Positions 52,731-62,311 are shown, numbered from the stretch's first letter. The stretch: 64,000 bases of DNA from Pseudomonas cedrina subsp. cedrina (GCF_001983175.1 NZ_MNPW01000001.1:248001-312000); one strand, 5' to 3'. Translations and numbers: made by a program. The notes: generated by a model not told the origin, from the letters alone.

Positions 52731-54074
52731 ATGATTCGTATGCCCCTGGCCACCGCCAGTCTGCTGGCCATTGCCATTTCTCTCGCCGGTTGCGGCGAAG
52801 GTAAAGACAAGGCCGCAGCGCCCCAGGCGCCGACCCCGGCTGCCAGCACTACCGCTCCAGCGGCTGCCGCCCCTGCCGGCCAGGTCGACGAAGCGGCCGC
52901 CAAGGCCGTGGTCGCGCATTACGCAGACATGGTGTTCGCGGTCTACAGCGACGCCGAGTCCACCGCAAAAACCCTGCAGACCGCCATCGACACCTTCCTC
53001 GCGAACCCGAACGACCAGACGCTCAAAGCCGCTCGTACCGCCTGGATCGCCGCCCGCGTGCCGTATCTGCAGAGTGAAGTGTTCCGCTTCGGCAACACCA
53101 TCATCGACGACTGGGAAGGCCAGGTGAACGCCTGGCCACTGGACGAAGGCCTGATCGACTACACCGACAAATCCTACGAGCACGCCCTGGGTAACCCAGG
53201 CGCTACTGCCAATATCATCGCCAATACCCAGATCCAGGTCGGCGAAGACAAGGTCGACGTGAAGGAAATCACCCCGGAAAAACTCGCCAGCCTCAATGAG
53301 CTGGGCGGTTCCGAGGCGAACGTCGCCACCGGCTACCACGCCATCGAATTCCTGCTGTGGGGCCAGGACCTCAACGGTACCGGCCCGGGCGCCGGCAACC
53401 GCCCTGCGTCGGACTACCTGACCGGCGACGGCGCCACTGGCGGCCACAACGAACGCCGCCGCACCTACCTGCGGGCCGTGACGCAACTGCTGGTCAGCGA
53501 CCTGGAAGAAATGGTCGGCAACTGGAAACCCAACGTCGAAGACAACTACCGCGCCACCCTGGAGGCAGAACCTGCCACCGACGGCCTGCGCAAAATGCTG
53601 TTCGGCATGGGCAGCCTGTCCCTGGGTGAACTGGCCGGTGAGCGCATGAAGGTTTCCCTGGAGGCCAACTCGCCGGAAGACGAGCAGGACTGCTTCAGTG
53701 ACAACACTCACTACTCGCACTTCTACGACGCCAAGGGCATTCGCAACGTCTACCTGGGCGAGTACACCCGCGTCGACGGTACCAAAATGACCGGCGCCAG
53801 CCTGTCGTCCCTGGTAGCCAAGGCCGATCCGGCTGCCGATACCGCATTGAAAGCGGACCTGGCGGCGACCGAAGCGAAGATCCAGGTCATGGTTGACCAT
53901 GCCAGCAAGGGCGAGCACTACGACCAGTTGATCGCTGCCGGTAACGACGCCGGCAACCAGATCGTGCGTGACGCCATCGCTGCGCTGGTCAAGCAGACCG
54001 GCTCGATCGAAGCGGCCGCGGGCAAGCTGGGCATCAGCGACCTGAACCCGGACAGCGCTGATCACGAGTTCTGA
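52731..54074 (+). CDS. Imelysin-family lipoprotein (IcmP-like, iron-regulated)
   Basis: A 447-residue exported protein. The lipoprotein signal ends in the lipobox LAGC with Cys21, followed by a Pro/Ala-rich spacer. The imelysin motif G-x-H-x-x-E is in ATGYHAIEFLLWGQDLNG. It resembles insulin-cleaving membrane protease IcmP of P. aeruginosa, whose gene is also near bifA. Members act in iron uptake or periplasmic iron handling. GCAGGA precedes the chosen ATG, and a Fur-box-like sequence is upstream. Confidence 0.88.
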   Translation: MIRMPLATASLLAIAISLAGCGEGKDKAAAPQAPTPAASTTAPAAAAPAGQVDEAAAKAVVAHYADMVFAVYSDAESTAKTLQTAIDTFLANPNDQTLKAARTAWIAARVPYLQSEVFRFGNTIIDDWEGQVNAWPLDEGLIDYTDKSYEHALGNPGATANIIANTQIQVGEDKVDVKEITPEKLASLNELGGSEANVATGYHAIEFLLWGQDLNGTGPGAGNRPASDYLTGDGATGGHNERRRTYLRAVTQLLVSDLEEMVGNWKPNVEDNYRATLEAEPATDGLRKMLFGMGSLSLGELAGERMKVSLEANSPEDEQDCFSDNTHYSHFYDAKGIRNVYLGEYTRVDGTKMTGASLSSLVAKADPAADTALKADLAATEAKIQVMVDHASKGEHYDQLIAAGNDAGNQIVRDAIAALVKQTGSIEAAAGKLGISDLNPDSADHEF

Positions 54075-54091
54075 TCCGAGCGGTGTTGAAC

Positions 54092-54113
54092 AAGGCGACC
54101 TGCGGGTCGCCTT
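54092..54113 (+). terminator. Terminator after the imelysin gene
   Basis: AAGGCGACC-TGCG-GGTCGCCTT with T5 following, 18 bp after the stop. Strong intrinsic terminator. Confidence 0.93.
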
Positions 54114-54146
54114 TTTTTGTGCAGTCCATCTACCACCCCTTAACCC

Positions 54147-54235
54147 TGTGGGAGCTGGCTTGCCTGCGATAGCGGTGTGTCAGTCACATCCTCATCTACT
54201 GACCCACCGCTATCGCAGGCAAGCCAGCTCCCACA
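54147..54235. repeat. REP pair (REPIN), TGGCTTGCCTGCGAT type
   Basis: A standard inverted pair, 89 bp, between the imelysin and trkH genes. It is the best intact comparison for the split REPIN at 44954. Confidence 0.95.
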
Positions 54236-54322
54236 TTTGGGCTGCGTCGCTTCGGACGCCCCGGTTTACAAGCCCTGAACCGCAGGTAGAATGGCGCCAC
54301 TCCCCACACCCGAGCTCACTTC

Positions 54323-55777
54323 ATGGCGTTGCCGACCCTACGCATCATCGGTTTCATCATCGGCATCTTCCTGATCACGCTCGCGATCGCCATGGTCGTG
54401 CCCATGGCGACCCTGGTGATCTTCGAACGCACCAGTGACCTGCCCTCTTTCCTGTGGGCCAGCATGATCACCTTTATTGCGGGCCTGGCCCTGGTGATCC
54501 CCGGTCGCCCCGAGCATGTGCACTTGCGCCCGCGGGACATGTACCTGCTGACCGTTACCAGCTGGGTGGTGGTGTGCATCTTTGCCGCGCTGCCGTTTCT
54601 GTTGACCCAGCACATCAGCTACACCGATTCGTTCTTTGAAAGCATGTCCGGCATCACCGCCACCGGTTCCACGGTGTTGAGCGGCCTGGATGCCATGTCG
54701 CCCGGCATCCTGATGTGGCGCTCGCTGCTGCACTGGCTGGGTGGCATCGGCTTTATCGGCATGGCGGTGGCGATCCTGCCGCTGCTGCGCATCGGTGGCA
54801 TGCGCCTGTTCCAGACCGAATCCTCGGACCGCTCGGAAAAGGTCATGCCCCGCTCGCACATGGTGGCGCGGCTGATCGTGGCGGCCTACGTGGGCATTAC
54901 CATCCTCGGCAGCCTGGCGTTCTGGTGGGCCGGGATGGGCCTGTTCGATGCGATCAACCATGCGATGTCGGCCATTTCCACCGGCGGTTTTTCCACCTCC
55001 GATGAATCCCTGGCGCACTGGAAGCAGCCGGCGGTGCACTGGGTCGCGGTGGTGGTGATGATCCTCGGCAGCTTGCCGTTTACCCTGTACGTGGCGACGT
55101 TGCGCGGCAACCGCAAGGCGTTGATCAAGGACCAACAAGTGCAGGGCTTGCTCGGCTTGTTGCTGGTGACCTGGCTGGTACTCGGCACCTGGTACTGGTG
55201 GACCACCAACCTGCATTGGCTGGACGCCCTGCGGCATGTCGCCTTGAACGTTACCTCGGTGGTCACCACCACCGGCTTTGCTCTGGGGGACTACAGCCTG
55301 TGGGGCAACTTCTCACTGATGCTGTTCTTTTACCTGGGCTTTATCGGTGGCTGCTCGGGTTCCACAGCGGGCGGGATCAAGATCTTCCGCTTCCAGGTCG
55401 CCTACATCCTGCTCAAGGCCAACTTGAACCAGCTGATTCACCCGCGCGCGGTGATCAAGCAAAAGTACAACGGCCACCGCCTCGATGAAGAGATCGTGCG
55501 TTCCATCCTGACCTTTTCGTTTTTCTTCGCCATCACCATCTGCGCCATCGCCCTGGCCCTGTCGCTGCTGGGCCTGGACTGGATGACTGCGCTGACCGGC
55601 GCCGCCAGTACCGTCTCCGGCGTGGGCCCGGGCCTGGGTGAAACCATTGGCCCGGCGGGTAACTTCGCCAGCCTGCCGGATGCGGCCAAGTGGATCCTGT
55701 CGCTCGGCATGCTGCTGGGCCGACTGGAGATCATTACGGTCTTTGTGTTGTGCATTCCGGCGTTTTGGCGCCACTGA
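54323..55777 (+). CDS. trkH: Potassium uptake protein TrkH
   Basis: A 484-residue inner-membrane K+ transporter subunit of the Trk/Ktr superfamily. The four selectivity-filter loops are visible in order: ITATGSTVL, ISTGGFST, VTTTGFAL and VSGVGPGLG. It works with the cytoplasmic NAD-binding protein TrkA, encoded elsewhere. The 3' end overlaps the convergent AraC gene by 44 bp. Confidence 0.94.
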   Translation: MALPTLRIIGFIIGIFLITLAIAMVVPMATLVIFERTSDLPSFLWASMITFIAGLALVIPGRPEHVHLRPRDMYLLTVTSWVVVCIFAALPFLLTQHISYTDSFFESMSGITATGSTVLSGLDAMSPGILMWRSLLHWLGGIGFIGMAVAILPLLRIGGMRLFQTESSDRSEKVMPRSHMVARLIVAAYVGITILGSLAFWWAGMGLFDAINHAMSAISTGGFSTSDESLAHWKQPAVHWVAVVVMILGSLPFTLYVATLRGNRKALIKDQQVQGLLGLLLVTWLVLGTWYWWTTNLHWLDALRHVALNVTSVVTTTGFALGDYSLWGNFSLMLFFYLGFIGGCSGSTAGGIKIFRFQVAYILLKANLNQLIHPRAVIKQKYNGHRLDEEIVRSILTFSFFFAITICAIALALSLLGLDWMTALTGAASTVSGVGPGLGETIGPAGNFASLPDAAKWILSLGMLLGRLEIITVFVLCIPAFWRH

Positions 55778-56792
55778 GCGTCGACACTTGCAGCAACCGC
55801 GTCCGGTACTCGCCGGGCGTGGTATCGAACCAGCGACGAAACGCGCGGAAGAAGTTGCTCGGGTCGGCAAACCCCAACAGGTAGGCAATTTCCAGCAGGG
55901 TCATGCTGGGCTGCGCCAGGTATTGCTCGGCCAGTTCGCGACGGGTGTCGTCGAGCAGGGCCTGGAAGCTGGTGCCTTCTTCCTGCAGACGCCGCTGCAG
56001 CGTGCGCTGGGACAGGTGTAACGAGCGGGCCACCACTTCACGCTTGGGCTCGCCCTGGGGCAACAGGCGGCACAGCACTTGTCGCGCCTTGTGGGTCACG
56101 CGGCTTTCCGAGAAGCGCGCCAGGTACTCACCGGCAAACCGGTCATGCAGCAGCGCCATGGCTTCGTTCGCGGTGGGCAGTGGCGCGTCCATGTCGGCCC
56201 GTTCGAAAATCAGTGCATCATAGGGCCCGTTGAACTCCAGGGGCGCGTGGAAGGCTTGTTTGTAGGGCGACAGGTCCGTCGGCTGATCGCCTTGCAACAC
56301 CACTTTGCGCGGCTGCAGCGCACGGCCGGTCAGCCAGCCGCAGAGCGCCAGGGCACAGGCCAGCGAGGCTTCGGCGCTTTGCCGGGTGGTCGGCAGGTGG
56401 TCACCGTGCACCGTCAGGATCAACGCATAGCCTTCGGGGATCAGTCTGAAACTCAAGTCGGCACTTTCGGCAATGATGCGCTGGTAGCGCACCAGGCGCA
56501 TAAAGCCCTCGGCAAGGGTATTACTGGACATCAGTGCATAGCCGGCCACATGAAACGATGCCGGGCGCACCACTTTGCCCATGTTCAGGCCGATCGCCGG
56601 GTTGCCCGAAAGCTCCACCGCCCGCTGCCACAGGCGGGTCATGGCGTCTTGCGGGAACCGCGCGTCGGGATCGCTCAGGGCAATGTAGTCCAGGCCGAGT
56701 TGCTTGAACAAGGCGCGGCAATCCAGGCCGTCCATTTCCAATGCCTTGACTATCCCCATCGCCCAGCTTGCAGACGTTGTTCGTTCGCTCAT
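55734..56792 (-). CDS. AraC-family regulator (OruR/ArgR-like architecture)
   Basis: A 352-residue regulator. The N-terminal arabinose-binding-like domain (about 1-200, ASFHVAGYALMSSNTLAEGF) is of the type found in OruR-like regulators. The C-terminal double HTH (about 250-335) has VVARSLHLSQRTLQRRLQEE and LLEIAYLLGFADPSNFFRAF. The regulated genes are unknown; it is divergent from the Mpo1-like gene (161 bp). Convergent 44-bp overlap with trkH. Confidence 0.9.
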   Translation of the reverse strand: MSERTTSASWAMGIVKALEMDGLDCRALFKQLGLDYIALSDPDARFPQDAMTRLWQRAVELSGNPAIGLNMGKVVRPASFHVAGYALMSSNTLAEGFMRLVRYQRIIAESADLSFRLIPEGYALILTVHGDHLPTTRQSAEASLACALALCGWLTGRALQPRKVVLQGDQPTDLSPYKQAFHAPLEFNGPYDALIFERADMDAPLPTANEAMALLHDRFAGEYLARFSESRVTHKARQVLCRLLPQGEPKREVVARSLHLSQRTLQRRLQEEGTSFQALLDDTRRELAEQYLAQPSMTLLEIAYLLGFADPSNFFRAFRRWFDTTPGEYRTRLLQVSTLSGAKTPECTTQRP

Positions 56793-56953
56793 GGCGTCTT
56801 CTTAAATAATGCAGGCTTAACGGCAGCCAGGAGGCCAAGGATATTAAAGTGGCGCCTATTGTCACTGGCTGTTACCACTGATCACTCTAGACTCAAATAA
56901 GCTCCCCGCCGAATATCTGTTCGAGCGGCATAACAATCAAAGGGTCGGCCACC

Positions 56954-57265
56954 GTGGAAAACGTCAAGCAATTCAACAGTTTTGCCGAATTTTACCCGCA
57001 TTACCTGCGCGAACATGGCAACAGCACCTGCCGGCGCCTGCACTTCATCGGCACCACGCTGGTGATCGGCATCCTGGCATATGCCATCGGCAGGGGTTCG
57101 CTGGGTTTACTGATTGCGGTGCCGATCGCCGGCTACAGTTTTGCCTGGATCGGCCACTTCTTCTTCGAAAAGAATCGCCCGGCGACGTTCAAGCACCCGT
57201 TCTACAGTTTGCTGGGGGATTTTGTGATGTACCGCGACATGATTCTGGGCAAGGTGCCGTTCTAG
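56954..57265 (+). CDS. Mpo1/DUF962-family membrane protein
   Basis: A 103-residue protein with two membrane helices. FNSFAEFYPHYLREHGNSTC, RRLHFIGTTLVIGILAYA, and W-IGHFFFEKNRPATFKHPF are diagnostic of the Mpo1-like family. The conserved His residues are in these blocks. The yeast homologue is a dioxygenase of 2-hydroxy fatty acids; bacterial roles are unproven. The start is GTG. Confidence 0.88.
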   Translation: MENVKQFNSFAEFYPHYLREHGNSTCRRLHFIGTTLVIGILAYAIGRGSLGLLIAVPIAGYSFAWIGHFFFEKNRPATFKHPFYSLLGDFVMYRDMILGKVPF

Positions 57266-57379
57266 TCCTGTCGATATAAAAGTCTATTTGTCATTTACAG
57301 TGCTGTATCCTGCCAAGGCTTTTTGAGAGCGCGCAATCACCTGCGATTGAAAAAACAGACCTTGCGAGGAGCGACGACG

Positions 57380-57508
57380 ATGCACGAGATACCTAATCTC
57401 CCCTTCCCAAGCCTGCACCCTACAGAGCAGCCAACACCGCAGCAGGCCAGCGACACGCAGCCTGAAGCCAAAGAAGCAAAACCAGTCGACAGCGAAAGCC
57501 AGGACTGA
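57380..57508 (+). CDS. Small hypothetical protein, Pro/Glu-rich
   Basis: A 42-residue peptide: MHEIPNLPFPSLHPTEQPTP, then QQASDTQPEAKEAKPVDSES and QD. GAGGAGC lies just before the ATG. Predicted disordered. No family known. A perfect 13-bp hairpin follows (57523-57556). Confidence 0.6.
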   Translation: MHEIPNLPFPSLHPTEQPTPQQASDTQPEAKEAKPVDSESQD

Positions 57509-57522
57509 CGTCGTACCAGACC

Positions 57523-57556
57523 GTGTGGAAAGCGCAGCTTTGAGCGCTTTCCACAC
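57523..57556 (+). terminator. Perfect 13-bp hairpin between two small genes
   Basis: GTGTGGAAAGCGC and GCGCTTTCCACAC around an 8-nt loop. No U-run follows. It could be a weak terminator, an mRNA-stabilising stem, or part of the leader of the gene at 57583. Confidence 0.5.
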
Positions 57557-57582
57557 TGCCTGAACAATTCGAGATCCCTGCA

Positions 57583-57753
57583 ATGACCGATACCCCAGAT
57601 ACCGCCGTACTCGACGCCGCCCTGCAGATGGTCGAGGTCTGGAACCGCCTCGGCGCGGACAAACAAGCCGTGTTGCTCAAGCGCTTCGGTACCCAGGAAA
57701 ACGCCTTGGCTGCCCTGGTCACCACTCAATTGCTGGCTCCTGCCAAGTCCTGA
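57583..57753 (+). CDS. Small hypothetical protein, 56 residues
   Basis: MTDTPDTAVLDAALQMVEVW begins the product, which continues NRLGADKQAVLLKRFGTQEN and ends ALVTTQLLAPAKS. It is helical and soluble, with normal codon use. The ribosome site is weak (GAG nine bases upstream). The frame on the opposite strand (57337-57756) is longer but has no sensible composition. No family recognised. Confidence 0.6.
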   Translation: MTDTPDTAVLDAALQMVEVWNRLGADKQAVLLKRFGTQENALAALVTTQLLAPAKS

Positions 57754-57849
57754 CACCTGATGTTTTGCGTTTTACCCGCCCTGCTCGGGCTAAAGCAGCG
57801 GTATCATTAGCAGCCTATCTTTACCTGCTGCGACAGTGGACCTTTCCCC

Positions 57850-59046
57850 ATGCCAGATACCCAGCGCCCCATGGCGGTCACGCTGCAAGTTGTTTCCATC
57901 GTGTTGTTCACCTTTATCGGCTACCTGAATATCGGCATTCCGCTGGCCGTATTGCCCGGCTATGTCCATAGCGAACTGGGCTTCGGCGCGGTGATTGCGG
58001 GCTTGGTGATCAGCGTGCAATACCTGGCCACCCTGCTGAGCCGGCCCTATGCGGGCAAGCTTATCGATACCCTGGGCAGCAAGCGTGCGGTGCTGATTGG
58101 TTTGGCCGGCTGTGGCCTGAGTGGCGTATTCATGCTGCTCGCCGCCTGGTTTTCCAGTCTGCCGGCCTTGAGCCTGGGCAGCCTGCTGATCGGACGCCTG
58201 GTCCTGGGCAGCGCTGAAAGCCTGGTGGGCTCGGGCGCCATCGGCTGGGGCATCGGCCGGGTCGGTGCAGCCAATACCGCCAAGGTCATCTCCTGGAACG
58301 GTATCGCCAGCTACGGCGCCTTGGCGATCGGCGCGCCCCTGGGCGTGCTGATGGTGAGAAACTTCGGGCTGTGGAGCATGGGCGTCAGCATCATCCTGCT
58401 GGCAATCGTGGGCCTGTGGCTGGCCTGGAACAAGGTCGCCGCGCCGATCGTGGCGGGCGTGCGCCTGCCGTTCATGAATGTCCTCGGTCGTGTACTGCCC
58501 CATGGCTGCGCGCTCGCCTTAGGCTCCATCGGCTTTGGCACCATCGCCACCTTTATCACCCTGTATTACACCACCCAGCATTGGGATAACGCGGTGTGGG
58601 CGCTGAGCCTGTTCGGTGCCAGTTTTATCGGCGCGCGCCTGCTGTTCGGCAACCTGATCAACCGTATCGGCGGCTTTCGCGTGGCGATCGCCTGCCTGTC
58701 GGTGGAAATTCTAGGGCTGCTGCTGTTGTGGCTGGCGCCGGATGCCAACCTGGCGCTGGCGGGCGCAGCGTTGAGCGGGTTTGGCTTTTCCCTGGTATTT
58801 CCAGCGCTGGGGGTGGAAGCGGTCAACCTGGTACCCGCCTCCAGCCGCGGTTCGGCGGTGGGGGCTTACTCGCTGTTTATCGACCTGTCGCTGGGCATCA
58901 CCGGCCCGCTCGCCGGTGCCGTGGCGGCAGGCTTCGGCTTTGCCTCGATCTTCCTGTTCGCCGCCCTCGCCGCCTTGGGCGGTTTGCTGCTGAGCCTGTA
59001 CCTGTACCGCCAGGCGCCCAAGGCCCGTGAAGCACGCGACGCCTAG
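57850..59046 (+). CDS. MFS transporter, YhhS-like
   Basis: A 398-residue, 12-helix major facilitator. [39 protein letters not shown] (motif A after helix 2) and [19 protein letters not shown] resemble YhhS/YfcJ-type putative arabinose-efflux proteins. Export of a small compound is expected, substrate unknown. It overlaps the convergent arfB gene by 4 bp. Confidence 0.87.
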   Translation: MPDTQRPMAVTLQVVSIVLFTFIGYLNIGIPLAVLPGYVHSELGFGAVIAGLVISVQYLATLLSRPYAGKLIDTLGSKRAVLIGLAGCGLSGVFMLLAAWFSSLPALSLGSLLIGRLVLGSAESLVGSGAIGWGIGRVGAANTAKVISWNGIASYGALAIGAPLGVLMVRNFGLWSMGVSIILLAIVGLWLAWNKVAAPIVAGVRLPFMNVLGRVLPHGCALALGSIGFGTIATFITLYYTTQHWDNAVWALSLFGASFIGARLLFGNLINRIGGFRVAIACLSVEILGLLLLWLAPDANLALAGAALSGFGFSLVFPALGVEAVNLVPASSRGSAVGAYSLFIDLSLGITGPLAGAVAAGFGFASIFLFAALAALGGLLLSLYLYRQAPKAREARDA

Positions 59047-59456
59047 AAGTCGACCTTGCCGCGCCCGGCCTTGATGCTGCCACGCTTGGTCTTGGATTCC
59101 AGGCGACGCTTTTTCGAGCCCAGGGTCGGCTTGGTCGGGCGGCGTTTCTTCTCCACCTTGGTGGCACTGAGGATCAATTCCACCAGGCGCTCCAGGGCAT
59201 CGGCGCGGTTCTGCTCCTGCGTGCGGTACTGCTGGGCCTTGAGCACCAGCACGCCCTCGCTGGTAATGCGACTGTCGCGCAGCGCCAGCAACCGCTCCTT
59301 GTAGAATTCGGGCAGCGATGACGCCGGGATATCAAAACGCAGGTGCACGGCGCTCGACACCTTGTTGACGTTCTGCCCACCGGCGCCCTGGGCGCGAATG
59401 GCGGTCAGCTCGATTTCAGCGTCGGGCAGGTGGACGTTGTTGGAAATCAGCAGCAT
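59043..59456 (-). CDS. arfB: Alternative ribosome-rescue factor ArfB (peptidyl-tRNA hydrolase)
   Basis: A 137-residue class I release-factor-like protein. The catalytic GGQ is in [20 protein letters not shown] (about residues 22-41). The C-terminal tail ([20 protein letters not shown] and beyond) is rich in Lys/Arg and enters the mRNA channel of stalled ribosomes. It hydrolyses peptidyl-tRNA on non-stop complexes when trans-translation fails. The ATG at 59456 is preferred to a TTG one codon earlier. It lies 12 bp after the pentapeptide-repeat gene. Confidence 0.93.
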   Translation of the reverse strand: MLLISNNVHLPDAEIELTAIRAQGAGGQNVNKVSSAVHLRFDIPASSLPEFYKERLLALRDSRITSEGVLVLKAQQYRTQEQNRADALERLVELILSATKVEKKRRPTKPTLGSKKRRLESKTKRGSIKAGRGKVDF

Positions 59457-59468
59457 CAATCAAACATC

Positions 59469-60152
59469 CTAGGCAACGGACAAGCCCAACTCGGACAACA
59501 ACAGCGACGCCTGGGCTTTGGAAATCACGGCGCCTTTGAACAGTTTGGCATCATTGAGGCGAAACCCGCTCAAATCCGCACCACGCAAGTCGGCACCCGC
59601 GAAATTTGCACCATTGACACGCGCGTGGGCGAGGCTGCAGTCGATCAGTTCGGATTTGCGAAAGTCGGCGTCCGATAGGTCGCTATCAGAGAAATCCAGA
59701 TTATTCAGCACTGTGCGGGCAAAGGACAGTCCAGACAAAAATGCGCTGTTAAGCCGCGTTTCGCTGAAGCTCAAGCCCAGGGATGCGCAATGGGTGAAGT
59801 TGGCGCCGGTCAACTTGCAATGTTCAAAGTTCGCCTGGGACAGCTTGCCGCGCTGCCAACGGGTGTTGTTCAGGTCGCAACCGTGAAACTGCGCTTCCAG
59901 CAGGTTTGCCGCTTCGAAAATGGCGAAGCTGGCGCGGCAGCTTTTCCACTGAGTACCTTCCAGTCGAGAACCGAGGAAGGAGGTCTGGACGAGGGTGCAG
60001 CGCTCGAACACCCAGTGGTCCAGCGCCATGCGTGACAGATCGGCGCCACTCAAATCCACTCCGATCAGGCGCAAGGGGCCGCTGTGCCGGTCGATCAGGT
60101 CTTGCAGCTCATGGCGCTGTAACGCGCCGCCGTCAATGTCGGTGTGTTGCAT
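59469..60152 (-). CDS. Pentapeptide-repeat protein
   Basis: A 227-residue protein made of A(D/N)LXX repeats that fold into a right-handed beta-helix. Clear runs are LSGADLSRMALDHWVFERCT, then ANFEHCKLTGANFTHC and GANFAGADLRGADLSGFRL. There is an interruption near the middle. The size is near that of Qnr-type gyrase-protecting proteins, but the sequence does not show a clear Qnr match. GGAGG precedes the ATG; an 18-codon upstream extension is ignored. arfB follows 12 bp later, so they may share a transcript. Confidence 0.87.
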   Translation of the reverse strand: MQHTDIDGGALQRHELQDLIDRHSGPLRLIGVDLSGADLSRMALDHWVFERCTLVQTSFLGSRLEGTQWKSCRASFAIFEAANLLEAQFHGCDLNNTRWQRGKLSQANFEHCKLTGANFTHCASLGLSFSETRLNSAFLSGLSFARTVLNNLDFSDSDLSDADFRKSELIDCSLAHARVNGANFAGADLRGADLSGFRLNDAKLFKGAVISKAQASLLLSELGLSVA

Positions 60153-60210
60153 GGAACCTCCGGCACGCTCGAAAACGAGGCGCGATTTTAACCTGCTTAC
60201 GCCCACAAAA

Positions 60211-60233
60211 AACCCGGCAAGACGCCGGGTTTC
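60211..60233 (-). terminator. Terminator after the amino-acid permease
   Basis: Stem ACCCGGC/GCCGGGT around a 5-nt loop, followed on the minus strand by T6. It lies between the permease and the pentapeptide-repeat gene. Confidence 0.85.
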
Positions 60234-60249
60234 TGTATGGGGAAAGGTC

Positions 60250-61671
60250 CTACTCCAGAACCGGACCTGTGGCCCCCACAGCAGCCCGGGCCGCGCGCTT
60301 GTTCTTCAGCCAGTAACACACCGCCATAAACGCCACCCACACCGGAATCGCATACACCGACACCTGGATCCCCGGAATCATCAGCATGATCACTAGGATA
60401 AACACCACGAACGCCAGGCACACATAGTTACCGTACGGGTACCACAGCGCCTTGAACAACGGCACCTGGCCGGTGCGGTTCATGTGCTGGCGGAACTTGA
60501 AGTGGGAAAAGCTGATCATCGCCCAGTTGATCACCAGCGTGGCCACCACCAGGGACATCAGCAACTCCAGCGCATGTTGCGGGATCAGGTAGTTCATCAG
60601 CACGGCAACCAGGGTGACCGCGGCCGAGGCCAGGATGGCGCGCACCGGCACGCCGCGCTTGTCGATCTTCGCCAGGGCTTCGGGCGCGTCGCCCTGCTCG
60701 GCCATGCCCAGCAGCATGCGGCTGTTGCAGTAGGTGCCGCTGTTGTATACCGACAGCGCCGCTGTGAGCACCACGAAGTTGAGGATATGCGCGGCGGTAT
60801 TGCTGCCCAGCATCGAGAACACCTGCACGAACGGGCTGCCGCTGTAGGCATCGCCGGAGGCGTTGAGGGTGGTCAGCAAACTGTCCCAGGGCGTCAGCGA
60901 CAACAGCACCACCAGCGCACCGATGTAGAAGATCAGGATGCGGTAAATCACCTGGTTGATCGCTTTCGGGATCACGGTGCGCGGCTGATCCGCTTCAGCA
61001 GCGGTAAAGCCGAGCATTTCCAGGCCGCCGAAAGAGAACATGATGATCGCCATGGCCATCACCAACCCACCGATGCCGTGAGGGAAGAAGCCGCCGTGTT
61101 CCCACAGGTTGGTCACCGAAGCCTGTGGCCCGCCGCTGCCGCTGACCAGCATGTAGCTGCCCAGGGCGATCATGCCGACAATCGCCACCACCTTGATAAT
61201 GGCAAACCAGAACTCGGCTTCACCAAAGACTTTGACGTTGGCCAGGTTGATCAGGTTGATCAGCACGAAGAACGCCGCGGCCGAGACCCAGGTCGGAATC
61301 TCCGGCCACCAGTAATGCACGTATTTGCCGACGGCCGTCAGTTCGGACATGCCCACCAGGATGTACAGGATCCAGCAGTTCCAGCCCGACAGGAAGCCGG
61401 CGAAACCGCCCCAATATTTGTGGGCAAAATGGCTGAAGGAACCGGCGACCGGCTCTTCGACGATCATTTCGCCGAGCTGGCGCATGATCATGAAGGCAAT
61501 GAAGCCGCAGATGGCATAGCCCAGGATCATCGACGGGCCAGCGGATTTAAGCACCCCGGCCGAACCGAGGAACAGGCCGGTGCCGATGGCGCCACCCAAG
61601 GCGATCAATTGGATATGCCGGTTTTTCAGGCCGCGTTTCAGCTCGCCTGAAGAGGAAGGGGAAACACTCAT
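60250..61671 (-). CDS. Aromatic/general amino-acid permease (AroP/AAT family)
   Basis: A 473-residue, 12-helix APC-superfamily permease. LKNRHIQLIALGGAIGTGLF, LGSAGVLKSAGPSMILGY and the FSFGGLEMLGFTAAEADQPR segment are characteristic of the AAT subfamily (AroP, PheP, ProY). Inner membrane, proton symport. The ATG at 61671 is preferred to a TTG six codons earlier. A TyrR-box-like sequence far upstream (62041-62058) would fit an aromatic substrate, but proline or histidine is also possible. Confidence 0.88.
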   Translation of the reverse strand: MSVSPSSSGELKRGLKNRHIQLIALGGAIGTGLFLGSAGVLKSAGPSMILGYAICGFIAFMIMRQLGEMIVEEPVAGSFSHFAHKYWGGFAGFLSGWNCWILYILVGMSELTAVGKYVHYWWPEIPTWVSAAAFFVLINLINLANVKVFGEAEFWFAIIKVVAIVGMIALGSYMLVSGSGGPQASVTNLWEHGGFFPHGIGGLVMAMAIIMFSFGGLEMLGFTAAEADQPRTVIPKAINQVIYRILIFYIGALVVLLSLTPWDSLLTTLNASGDAYSGSPFVQVFSMLGSNTAAHILNFVVLTAALSVYNSGTYCNSRMLLGMAEQGDAPEALAKIDKRGVPVRAILASAAVTLVAVLMNYLIPQHALELLMSLVVATLVINWAMISFSHFKFRQHMNRTGQVPLFKALWYPYGNYVCLAFVVFILVIMLMIPGIQVSVYAIPVWVAFMAVCYWLKNKRAARAAVGATGPVLE

Positions 61672-62311
61672 GAAAAGGCTCTCACGCAAGGTTTGATGAT
61701 GTCGAATGCAGGTTGCTGCCTTGAATTACCGACTCAAGCAGCGCCGCTCAAACCCCAGCGCGGGCACCAGGAGTACAGCGTCGTTCTAACGGTCATGCGT
61801 CACCTGTTTGTTTTTATCTGTGACGAAATCGAACCCGTCCGGCTCGTGGCCAGGCGGAGTGATCAGGGTGGGTAAACCCCGAGGTCTTGGCCCTCTGCGT
61901 GGTTACGCAAGGCGGTCACAGTAAAACGCGGCGCATTGTACACCGCTCGGCAGGTTGTGGCCGAGCCCGCACGGCGTGCGCGCCCCATCTGTCAGCAAAT
62001 CCTTACACCGCCGGACAGCCCCATGTTGTCGCCATTTACTCGTAAATCAATCGTTACAGAGCGGAAAATTAACGTTACAGCTGTGATCTGGATAAAAATT
62101 GACGCTCGTCGATGACCTCCGCCATCGGCCGCGTCAGCGCTCTGTTTTTACTCAAAAAAAACTCAAACGTGAAAAACAGAACAAAAAATTCAAATGAAAC
62201 CGTGTCAATAAAAATTTTGCATTTTGAAACACTCTCTCCTAGGTTCTTTCCACTTGCCTACGAAGCCCGCAGGCAAGCCGTTCTCAAACAACGTCCTCTA
62301 GGAGATACACC
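61672..62311. other. 640-bp divergent intergenic region
   Basis: No convincing gene. A frame at 61693-61875 has no family or ribosome site. The region holds the permease promoter (TACAAT-like -10 near 61938 on the minus strand), a TyrR-box-like site and CGTTACAG repeats at 62052 and 62073, and, from 62150 to 62240, an unusually AT-rich stretch before the 45-aa peptide gene. Its length and AT content contrast with the rest of the window. Confidence 0.6.
62041..62058. promoter_or_regulatory. TyrR/PhhR-box-like site
   Basis: CGTAAA-N6-GTTACA matches TGTAAA-N6-TTTACA at 10 of 12 fixed positions. It may serve the aromatic amino-acid permease or the peptide operon. It is 370 bp from the permease start, so support is modest. 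Confidence 0.4.

Noticed and set aside
57337..57756. A 139-codon minus-strand frame over the two small genes
   Set aside because: No ribosome site, Cys/Gly-rich tail and no family. The plus-strand frames look more gene-like, though they are small.
59469..60152. Qnr-type quinolone resistance gene
   Set aside because: Pentapeptide repeats and size are similar, but nothing specific to Qnr can be seen without an alignment.
61693..61875. A 60-codon gene in the gap before the peptide gene
   Set aside because: No ribosome site or family, and mixed composition; it lies in the permease promoter region.
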